This document shows positions 44,561 through 52,773 of a DNA stretch of 64,000 nucleotides, one piece after another. The DNA is from CALFBG01 sp045110315 (GTDB lineage Bacteria > Bacteroidota > Bacteroidia > Chitinophagales > Saprospiraceae). Made by a program: the position numbers and the translations under genes. The notes under the pieces were generated by a model, which ran no database searches, was not told where the DNA came from, and saw only the letters and a list, made by a program, of their open reading frames with translations. Within the stretch, counting starts at the first letter, position 1, and every line of letters begins with the position of its first letter. The stretch lies in contig JBGCFY010000044.1 in NCBI GenBank assembly GCA_045110315.1, positions 3,480 to 67,479 of the forward strand. Direction: 5' to 3'.

Positions 44561-44902
44561 TTAAGACAATTGTGGAGGCTGCCAGACGATGGCGGTAAAA
44601 GCAGTAAAGCTTAGTTGTGGAGAAAAGCTGGGTTTTGTTGCAGGTGTAGGTGCTAAAGGCGCTAATAAAAAATTTGCCTCTACGGGAAAATCAACCACGG
44701 AGGTACAACAAGTACAAACACAAAAAGGAGCACATTGATCATCGCCACAACTATTAGAATGCTGTTGGTGTGTAGCAACGTGTTGATGTTCTATCTGAAG
44801 TAAGTGCTTCGTAAGCTCGACAATACCACTACCACCGTCGCTACAAGGAATGAGCGATAGTGCTAAAAGATAAACGGCAAATATTTGAATCACTGTCTTC
44901 AT
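44561..44902 (-). CDS. Small Cys/His-containing exported protein (DUF6660-like)
   Basis: The N-terminal MKTVIQIFAVYLLALSLIPCSD is a signal-like segment. It is followed by a His-rich part (IEHQHVATHQQHSNSCGDDQCAPFCVCTCCTS) with seven cysteines and a Pro/Phe-rich C-terminus. This is the layout of DUF6660 proteins, small partners of Bacteroidota metal RND operons. The ATG at 44900-44902 is preferred to one 24 bp upstream because the signal segment starts there. It lies about 155 bp before the pump gene on the same strand. Metal binding in the envelope is inferred from residues and context. Confidence 0.7.
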   Translation of the reverse strand: MKTVIQIFAVYLLALSLIPCSDGGSGIVELTKHLLQIEHQHVATHQQHSNSCGDDQCAPFCVCTCCTSVVDFPVEANFLLAPLAPTPATKPSFSPQLSFTAFTAIVWQPPQLS

Positions 44903-45277
44903 GATAGAATTACAAGGTACATACATATTTAATTAAAAGCAATAGATCGAAAATCTTGCCAAAGCCTCGTTCGTTTATCAAAGGGAAGAATTACTTCGCT
45001 TTTCTTGCACTTTATGATGATTATAAGCTATAAAATCCTACCCGAGCCCATCAACCAACCCTTACGCGCTGCCAAATGAAATACAAAATTCAAACTTTTC
45101 TGAAAGCTTCTTGAAAATATAGAAAAGTCCTTTGTTGATTTTTTATAACTTAGAGCGGTTTTAAAACCCCATTAAATGGCTACATTAAGTCATTCTAACG
45201 AAGAATTTATTCAAAGAAGTTGTTTAAAAACGTTAAAAATGTTTTTGAATTATTAAACAACTTCAAAATCAAAATGT
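44903..45277. other. 375-bp intergenic region with an inverted-repeat site
   Basis: Region between the divergent DUF6660-like and antiporter genes. Apart from the 49-bp inverted repeat at 45216-45264, nothing recognisable was seen: no tRNA, no consensus promoter, no reading frame. Confidence 0.5.
45216..45264. repeat. 49-bp inverted repeat with GAAGTTGTTTAA ends
   Basis: GAAGTTGTTTAA (45216-45227) and its exact complement TTAAACAACTTC (45253-45264), with inner AAAAAC/GTTTTT pairing. It ends 13 bp before the antiporter start codon. The ends match those of the larger elements at 33391 and 58031. It could be an operator, or a minimal element copy. Confidence 0.6.
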
Positions 45278-46732
45278 ATGGCAGACTATAAAATAGAAGA
45301 AAATAAAGAACTCAGTATCTGGGAAGCGTTGACGCCTGTAGTGCTATTAATTGGAATGCTAGCCTATAATATATTTTTTGAAGGCGGGGAATTGTGGGGA
45401 GAATACTCCAACCATTATATTTTATTGGTTGGGGCAGTGATTGCTGGAGGCGTTGGTTTTTTCAATCAAATTAGCCTTACGCAAATGTTTGACAAAATTA
45501 AAGACAACCTCAGCAAAACCTTAGTTCCAATCGTCATTTTATTATTGGTTGGGGCACTCGCGGGAACTTGGTTGGTCAGTGGTATTATTCCGACCATGAT
45601 TTACTATGGGTTGCAGATCTTAAGCCCTTCTATCTTTTTGCCAGCAACGGTAGTTATTGCGGCAATTATTTCTCTAGCGACGGGAAGTTCTTGGACTACT
45701 TCTGCTACTGTTGGTATTGCCCTCATTGGAATTGGGCAAGCGATTGGAATGCCTTCGGGGATGATTGCGGGTGCGGTAATTTCAGGTGCTTACTTTGGAG
45801 ATAAGATGTCTCCTTTATCCGATACAACCAACTTAGCCCCAGCGATGGCTGGAACAGACTTGTTTACACACATTCGTTATATGTCTTTAACAACAGTTCC
45901 TTCGATTATCATTACCATCATTATTTTCAGCTTCCTCAGTTTCACCGTTGATACTGGCGGAGCGACGGATATTTCAGATATTCTTGCATCTTTGAAACAA
46001 ACCTTTAATATTACCCCTTTATTGTTTATCGTACCACTTTTAGTTATTGGCTTAATTTTATTAAAAACGAAACCCATTATTGCCTTACTATCAGGTGTTT
46101 TGGCGGCGGCAGTTTTTGCTTTAATTTTTCAACCTGAGATTATTGCTACGCTTGGTGGAGGAACAGCACTTGATCTTTCCTCTGGTTTTAAAGGACTAAG
46201 CAATGCTATTTTTGTGGATACAACTATTGCTTCTGACAATGAAACGCTACAAGATTTATTTAGTAGTGGCGGTGTGTGGGGAATGAAGTGGACCATTATG
46301 CTCATCATCAGTGCGATGGTCTTTGGAGGTGTGATGGAAGCAATCGGTGGTTTGGCTAGAATTAGTAAAGCTTTACTGCAACTATCCGACTCTGTTTTCG
46401 GTTTATTCTCTAGTACCGTGGCTAGTTGCTTAGCGCTTAATATCACAGCCTCGGATCAATACTTAGCCATTGTGATTCCCGGAAAAATGTTTGCGCAAGC
46501 TTACGAAGATAAAGGCTTAGCTCCCGAGAACTTGAGTAGAACCCTAGAAGATAGTGGTACGGTAACTTCTGTTTTGATTCCTTGGAATACTTGCGGAGCT
46601 TACCAAGCAGATGTTTTGGGCGTTTCGGTGGCAGAGTATTTCTTCTACGCCATTTTTAATTATTTAAGTCCAATTATGACTTTAGTTTTTGCCCTCTTTA
46701 GCATTAAAATTAAACAACTCGTAAAAGTCTAA
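45278..46732 (+). CDS. NhaC-family Na+/H+ antiporter-type transporter
   Basis: Inner-membrane transporter with about 11-12 helices. The family signature region ATGSSWTTSATVGIALIGIG...GAVISGAYFGDKMSPLSDTTNLAPA lies at about residues 130-195. Members exchange Na+ for H+, or organic acids/amino acids (MleN, ArcD-like relatives). The next gene, 45 bp on, encodes an arginase, so a substrate tied to arginine or ornithine is possible, as is plain pH/sodium control. The start ATG follows an inverted repeat by 13 bp. Confidence 0.9.
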   Translation: MADYKIEENKELSIWEALTPVVLLIGMLAYNIFFEGGELWGEYSNHYILLVGAVIAGGVGFFNQISLTQMFDKIKDNLSKTLVPIVILLLVGALAGTWLVSGIIPTMIYYGLQILSPSIFLPATVVIAAIISLATGSSWTTSATVGIALIGIGQAIGMPSGMIAGAVISGAYFGDKMSPLSDTTNLAPAMAGTDLFTHIRYMSLTTVPSIIITIIIFSFLSFTVDTGGATDISDILASLKQTFNITPLLFIVPLLVIGLILLKTKPIIALLSGVLAAAVFALIFQPEIIATLGGGTALDLSSGFKGLSNAIFVDTTIASDNETLQDLFSSGGVWGMKWTIMLIISAMVFGGVMEAIGGLARISKALLQLSDSVFGLFSSTVASCLALNITASDQYLAIVIPGKMFAQAYEDKGLAPENLSRTLEDSGTVTSVLIPWNTCGAYQADVLGVSVAEYFFYAIFNYLSPIMTLVFALFSIKIKQLVKV

Positions 46733-46777
46733 GTTAAAAAGTTGTCATAGAAGTTATTCAAAACTTCATAAAACCAA

Positions 46778-47743
46778 ATGAAACAACCAATGAAAAAAAT
46801 TAAGATTATAAAAAATAGATCTGATATCGGTGCTGGAACGAGAGGATCTGACATGGGCATTGATGCCATTGAAATAGCAGCCATCAACGCAGCAAATAGT
46901 TTCTTTAATGAACACGACGCTGAAGATGTAACGACCAGCAATGAATCTATTTATCATAAAAAAACCAACTCTTTTGCAAAACGGATCGTACACGTGGTAG
47001 AACAATGTAGTAGATTGAGTACTTCCCTTCAGCAAAATTTAAAGGCGGATCGGTTTCCACTCGTTTTATCTGGAGATCACTCCTCTGCCCTCGGTACAAT
47101 TAGTGGGATCAAAGCTACTTACCCAGATAAGACTTTAGGCGTCGTATGGATTGATGCCCACGCTGATTTGCATTCTCCTTATACTTCTCCTTCCGGCAAT
47201 ATTCATGGAATGCCACTTGGAGCAGCCATCGCAGACGATAATTTAGATTTTCAAGTTAATCAAGTTAGCGAACAAACGCGTAAGCAATGGGAGGAAATGA
47301 AAAACCTCGGCGTAGCAGGTCAGAAAGTAAAGCCAGAAAATATTATCTTCTTTGGCGTACGCGATACAGAAGAACCGGAGGATAAGCAAATTGAAAAATA
47401 TGGTATCAAAAACTATAAGGTGGCAGAAGTTCGCCATCGTGGGCTCGATACTTGTGTCACCGAAGCCTTGAAAAAATTAAATAGCTGTGATCTGATTTAT
47501 ATTTCATTTGACGTTGATAGTCTCGACTGTGACTTGATTTCTTACGGAACGGGTACGCCTGTTCCTAAAGGCTTTGACCAATACGAAGTCATCCAAATTA
47601 TCAATCAATTAATTGATTCTAATAAAATAGCTTGTATTGAGTTTGTAGAGGTAAACCCTCTTTTAGATAATCGAGGGAATAAGATGGCTGAAACTGCTTT
47701 TGAAGTACTCAACGCTTTGGAATTGGCTAAGCTACAAGCTTAA
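46778..47743 (+). CDS. Arginase family ureohydrolase
   Basis: Hydrolyses arginine (or a related guanidino compound) to urea and ornithine with a di-manganese centre. Ligands: His101 (SGDHSS), Asp126, His128 and Asp130 (WIDAHADLH), and the two Asp of SFDVDSLD near residues 245-247. The opening SDIGAGTRGSDMGIDA and NIHGMPLG are typical of true arginases. The 321-residue length is normal. The 45-bp gap to the antiporter gene contains GAAGTTATTCAAAACTTC, a palindrome-like variant of the intergenic motif. The two genes probably form an operon. Agmatinase or formiminoglutamase is less likely. Confidence 0.88.
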   Translation: MKQPMKKIKIIKNRSDIGAGTRGSDMGIDAIEIAAINAANSFFNEHDAEDVTTSNESIYHKKTNSFAKRIVHVVEQCSRLSTSLQQNLKADRFPLVLSGDHSSALGTISGIKATYPDKTLGVVWIDAHADLHSPYTSPSGNIHGMPLGAAIADDNLDFQVNQVSEQTRKQWEEMKNLGVAGQKVKPENIIFFGVRDTEEPEDKQIEKYGIKNYKVAEVRHRGLDTCVTEALKKLNSCDLIYISFDVDSLDCDLISYGTGTPVPKGFDQYEVIQIINQLIDSNKIACIEFVEVNPLLDNRGNKMAETAFEVLNALELAKLQA

Positions 47744-47800
47744 TTTCAACTAGGAAATCTGTTGTAAAATAAATAATACTTTTAATACTTTGTCAAGAAA

Positions 47801-49345
47801 ATGATCTGGGAAGATTTGATCAAAACGGCGCTTATTGGGACAGATCGTACGAAGCTTTCTGAGAATACGCTAAAAGCATTAACTACCTTGGGAATTGACC
47901 CTGATGCACATCCTGCTAAAATAGTGATGGACGCCGTTGGGCTTTATGCACCGATGCAAAAAGTAGCAAAGCCACTCGATACTTGGCAAACGGCACTACC
48001 AGCACCTTGTCCGCCAGAAACGGCGCCACTTTGCCACGCAGATTCAATTCAGCACCTTGCGATGATTCTAAACAGCAATTATCACGGTGAAATTTTAAAT
48101 GAATTTTTAGGTCATATGCAGCGCTACCAAATGGTATTGCCCGCAGAACAACTCCCCGTTTTACTGCATCGCTGTCGCAATAATGCAAAACTCTGGAAGT
48201 TACTGCAAACCGTTATTGGTCAAAAAGGACATTGGTTAATTCAACAAAACCCAGCCTGGCATTATTTACAAATCGAAACGCAAGCTACAGACTGGGAAAC
48301 AGGCACTAAAGCGATGCGGGTAAATTATTTTCAAAAATATAGATCAGAAAATCCTCAAAAAGCCGTTAACCTACTGATCTCTCAGTGGGCAAAAGAAGAT
48401 TTTAGAACTAGACTCCTCTTTTTGAATTGCCTCACAGATAATTTATCTCTGAGCGACGAAACCTTCCTAGAAGATAGCCTAAAAGACCGTAAGAAAGAGC
48501 TGCGCGGAGCTGCCGCTAAATTATTAGCTCGAATAGACGGTGCCGCGTTTAATGTGCGAATAGGTGATAAGATTAAAACCGTACTACAGTTTGAGAAGAA
48601 CTTATTGAAAAAAGATTCCCTAGAGTTACTGCTGCCCGAACTAGACGATCCTTTCTTTAAAGAGAACGGCATTGAAACTGGACAACACCAGTATACCGGT
48701 GGATCAAAAGCTGGATTAGTCGGACAATTGATAAGCTTGCTACCACCTTCGAAATGGAAAAACTTACTTGGTAAAAATAAGCTTGATACTTTAAAATTAT
48801 TTGCACGCAGCAAATGGAACACGCTTTTGTTTGAAGCGGTCATCGAAGCGAGTATTTTACATCAAGATACCGATTGGATGCGAGCAATTTTGCAATTTAT
48901 TAGTCAAGAGAAAAACCAAAATCTTCGACCGCAGCTTTCTTTTGATCGACTCTTTGCCGTACTACCCGACGATGTTTTTAACGAAACGGCACTCCTACTT
49001 TTTGGGCAACAACGTTTACTACCGGATGAGAACGACCTCTTGACAAAATTACTTCAAAATAAAGTTCGTCCTTGGGAAGATAAATTATCTTTGTGCTTCT
49101 TGGAGAGTTTAAAAGAATGGATTCTGCGATCAGATAATGCTTGGGGAGGCTGGCACTACAAGCAAGTGCTCGCCGTTGCTCAGTACGCGGTTGATCCCGA
49201 TCGCTACAAACTTTTTACACAAGATTGGCCAGAACAAGCTCGCAATTGGCACAGTTGGGTAGAACCCGTAGAACGTTTTCTAGGAATTGTAAATTTCAGG
49301 AAAAAAATGGCTTTAGCCTTTAAAAATAACGACGATGAAAAATAA
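47801..49345 (+). CDS. DUF5691 family protein
   Basis: A 514-residue soluble protein starting MIWEDLIKTALIGTDRTKL, the typical opening of DUF5691. It is mostly alpha-helical, with HEAT-like stretches (EDSLKDRKKELRGAAAKLLARI), and no catalytic motif is obvious. Its stop overlaps the start of the MoxR ATPase gene by 11 bp, so translation is probably coupled. In other bacteria DUF5691 is found with a MoxR ATPase, DUF5682 and a von Willebrand A protein; the function of this set is unknown. Confidence 0.85.
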   Translation: MIWEDLIKTALIGTDRTKLSENTLKALTTLGIDPDAHPAKIVMDAVGLYAPMQKVAKPLDTWQTALPAPCPPETAPLCHADSIQHLAMILNSNYHGEILNEFLGHMQRYQMVLPAEQLPVLLHRCRNNAKLWKLLQTVIGQKGHWLIQQNPAWHYLQIETQATDWETGTKAMRVNYFQKYRSENPQKAVNLLISQWAKEDFRTRLLFLNCLTDNLSLSDETFLEDSLKDRKKELRGAAAKLLARIDGAAFNVRIGDKIKTVLQFEKNLLKKDSLELLLPELDDPFFKENGIETGQHQYTGGSKAGLVGQLISLLPPSKWKNLLGKNKLDTLKLFARSKWNTLLFEAVIEASILHQDTDWMRAILQFISQEKNQNLRPQLSFDRLFAVLPDDVFNETALLLFGQQRLLPDENDLLTKLLQNKVRPWEDKLSLCFLESLKEWILRSDNAWGGWHYKQVLAVAQYAVDPDRYKLFTQDWPEQARNWHSWVEPVERFLGIVNFRKKMALAFKNNDDEK

Positions 49346-50426
49346 AGATCAATTACTCCGTCCACACGCAGAAGATGCTTATGCCCACGAATTAAAAGCA
49401 ATCGCCGCGCAGGACGAAAAAGCACGCCCGACCAACTGGAATCTTTCCCCGTGGGCTGTCGTTACTTATTTGATGGGGGGAACCTTGCCCGACGGAACTG
49501 AAATTGAAGCGAAGTACTTTGGTAGTCGCCGGTTAATTGAAATTGCCGTATCTACGCTCGCTACCGATCGTGCACTATTACTTATCGGTATTCCCGGTAC
49601 TGCTAAAACTTGGGTCTCAGAGCATTTGTCCGCAGCCATCAGCGGAAACTCCACTTTCTTAATTCAAGGAACGGCTGGGATGAATGAAGACACGATGCGC
49701 TACGGATGGAATTACGCGAAACTTTTATCAGAAGGACCATCAAAAGCAGCATTAACGCCAAGCCCAATTATGAATGCGATGCAATTGGGGAAAATTGCGC
49801 GCGTGGAAGAGTTAACCCGAATTCCTTCCGACGTTCAAGATACACTCATCACTTTACTCTCCGAAAAAATATTACCTGTACCAGAGTTAGGAATCGAGAC
49901 GCAAGCTAAAAAAGGATTCAACGTCATTGCCACCGCCAACGACCGAGACAAAGGAGTGAATGAATTATCTAGCGCCCTGCGAAGAAGATTCAATACTGTC
50001 GTCCTGCCTTTGCCAGCAAGCCTAGAAGAAGAAGTTAAAATTGTACAAACAAGAGTTGAGAAAATTGGTAAGTCTTTAGCACTTCCCGTCGACGCTGCTC
50101 CCATTCAAGAGATTCAACGTTTAGTGACGATATTTAGAGAATTACGTAGTGGTAAAACGGTGGATGGTCGAACGAAATTAAAATCTCCTAGCAGTACGCT
50201 CAGCACCGCAGAAGCAATTTCCGTTGTGAATCACGGACAAGCCTTAGCGGCACATTTTGGAGACGGAGCATTAAAAGCAAATGACCTCGCAGCGGGTATC
50301 ACCGGAGCAATTGTTAAAGATCCCGTACAAGATAAAATGGTTTGGTTGGAATATTTAGAAACCGTTGTCAAAGAAAGAAAAGACTGGCAAGACCTTTATC
50401 GTTCTTGTCGAGACTTAATGGAATAA
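49335..50426 (+). CDS. MoxR-type AAA+ ATPase
   Basis: Chaperone-like ATPase that remodels partner proteins. Walker A GIPGTAKT at residues 85-92 (Ala in place of the usual Gly before Lys), a Walker B-like ARVEELTRIPSDVQDTLITLLSE, sensor 1 NVIATANDRDKGVNEL and the arginine finger ALRRRF follow. The C-terminal lid (about 260-363) is helical. It overlaps the DUF5691 gene and precedes DUF5682. Such ATPases usually work with a vWA-domain protein; none is encoded nearby. Confidence 0.92.
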   Translation: MKNKDQLLRPHAEDAYAHELKAIAAQDEKARPTNWNLSPWAVVTYLMGGTLPDGTEIEAKYFGSRRLIEIAVSTLATDRALLLIGIPGTAKTWVSEHLSAAISGNSTFLIQGTAGMNEDTMRYGWNYAKLLSEGPSKAALTPSPIMNAMQLGKIARVEELTRIPSDVQDTLITLLSEKILPVPELGIETQAKKGFNVIATANDRDKGVNELSSALRRRFNTVVLPLPASLEEEVKIVQTRVEKIGKSLALPVDAAPIQEIQRLVTIFRELRSGKTVDGRTKLKSPSSTLSTAEAISVVNHGQALAAHFGDGALKANDLAAGITGAIVKDPVQDKMVWLEYLETVVKERKDWQDLYRSCRDLME

Positions 50427-50466
50427 CGCACAAAAGTTATTTGAATACTATTTAAAAAAGATAAGT

Positions 50467-52731
50467 TTGAGTTTTACCGTTTACGGCATACGACATCACG
50501 GTCCTGGATCAGCCAAAAGTCTGAGGAAGGCACTGCAACAAAATCCACCAGATTTATTATTGGTGGAAGGGCCTCCTGGTGCGGACAAACTCATTGAGAA
50601 TATTGGCGACGAAGGGATGATTCCCCCTTTGGCTATTCTGGTCTACAATCCTAAAGATTTGACTCAAGCTGCTTATTTTCCTTTTGCCAAATTTTCTCCA
50701 GAGTGGCAAGCTATTAAGTTTGCACTGAAGCAAAATATTCCAACGCGTTTTATGGATTAACCGCAAGCTTATCACTACGCTGTACAACAAGCGGAAGCGG
50801 AACGCACACAACTCAATATTGAACTAGAAGAAAAAGAACCAAGCGAAACTGCGGAAGATAATAAGGGATTGTTACGCGATCCACTCGGTTACATTGCCAA
50901 GATTGCAGGCTACACCGATAGCGAACGCTGGTGGGAGGTTACTTTTGAACGTAGTGAACACAGTGAAGAAATTTTTCCAGCGATCATCGAATTGATGACC
51001 AGTTTACGCGACGAATTGAAACGACCTACGCCCGACCGAGAATTAATGCGAGAAGCCTTTATGCGAAAAACTTTGCGCAAAGCCATTAAGGAAGGTTATC
51101 AAAATATTGCCATCGTTTGTGGGGCTTGGCACAGTCCCGTTTTACACAATTTAGATGCTTTCAAAGCGAGTACGGATAATGCTTTGTTGAAAGGCATCAA
51201 AAAAGTAAATACCAAAACAACTTGGGTACCTTGGACCTACGATCGAATTTCTCGTCAGAGCGGTTACGGTGCGGGCGTACTTTCTCCTGCTTGGTACGAA
51301 CTCCTATTTAGTCACAAAAAGGAAGTTGTGATTCGTTGGATGACCAAGGTTGCCAGATTATTTCGAAAAGAAGATTTAGATGCTTCGTCGGCGCACGTTA
51401 TTGAAGCGGTACGATTAGCAGAGACACTGGCTACTTTGCGGGAATTACAAGTGCCGGGAATTAACGAATTATACGAAGCCGCCGTCAGCATTTTTTGTGA
51501 TGGCTATACGACGCAGATGGAATTGATTGAGCGACAATTAATCATTGGGAATAGTATTGGGAAAGTTCCAGATAGTATTCCGCTGATTCCATTACAACAA
51601 GATTTAGAGAAAACCATTAAGACCGCTCGTTTAAGTAAAGATTATCACTCCGCAGAAGCAACAGATAAAAAATTAGATTTAAGAAAAGAGACAAACCTAC
51701 TCGCTAGTCATCTCCTTCATCGTCTAAACATCCTTGGTATTCCTTGGGGCACATTAAGAAAAGGGTCACAATATAATACTGGAGGATTCAGTGAATCTTG
51801 GAAATTGCACTGGCGTCCCGATTATGCTATTCGGATTATTGAAGCCGGAATGTGGGGCAATCGCGTTGACCAAGCGGCGATTCATAAAATTGTAGATACC
51901 AGCAAAAACACAAGCTCGCTCGCTCAACTCAGTAAATTGGTAGATGCTGCACTTAAGGCACAATTACCCGAAGCGATTGATGCTTTGGTAAAAAAATTAA
52001 CGAATCTTGCGGCACTTTCCAAAGACGTTTTCCACTTAATGGATACGCTAGAACCACTCGTTAGTGCGATGCGTTACGGTAGTACAAGAAACTTGGCATT
52101 TGATGCATTGGAAACTTTAATTCAGCAACTAATTCCTCGAATTTGTATTGGTTTGCCCAATGCTTGCGTAGGACTTAACGAAGAAGCGGCGAAGGAAGTT
52201 TTTGAACAGTTACAAAGAACCAATCGTGCTATTAACTTACTTGACGAAGATTCCTATTATGAACAATGGCTAACAGCCTTGCGCAGTATTAGTCAAATGG
52301 AATCTGTTAATAATATTCTCAGTGGTGCTTGTACCAGAATTCTTTTTGACAAAGCGATTTTGGATACAACAGAAGTTGCAAATCAAATGTCACTAGCTTT
52401 ATCTCAGGGGAACGACACTCATAAAGCTGCGAATTGGTTAGAAGGTTTTTTGCATGGAAGTGGCTTATTGTTGATTCACAATCCTAAACTTTGGAATATT
52501 TTAGATGAGTGGGTCACGCAATTATCTTTGGAAACGTTACAAGATTTACTCCCTTTATTGCGCAGGACGTTTGCAGAATTTTCCGCCCCTGAGCGACAAA
52601 AAATGTTGCAATTGGCGAAAGGCGGACAAATTGAATTACAAGCCGAAATGACGACTTCCGTTTTGCAAGAAGAAAGAGCGCAAAAACTGATTCCTACCCT
52701 TAAATCTTTACTCGGTATCTCGTCGCAGTAA
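50467..52731 (+). pseudogene. DUF5682 family gene interrupted by one in-frame stop codon
   Basis: The frame runs from a TTG at 50467 (MSFTVYGIRHHGPGSAKSLRKAL) to 52731, 755 codons, but codon 98 is TAA (50758-50760). The residues on both sides join smoothly: ...TRFMD, stop, PQAYHYAVQQAEAE.... A single change TTA to TAA would explain it. The protein has GIRHHGPGSA and LLVEGPPGA at the N-terminus and IAIVCGAWHSPVL around residue 220, a His/Glu pattern that recalls the EreA/ChaN/TraB fold; the rest is helical. It lies 40 bp after the MoxR gene. It may be a pseudogene, a sequencing error, or expressed as two pieces (a TTG at 50869 could restart). Confidence 0.85.
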
Positions 52732-52773
52732 ATAAACTTTCAAGAAATACAGTCTTCAACATTCGTGCGCAAG

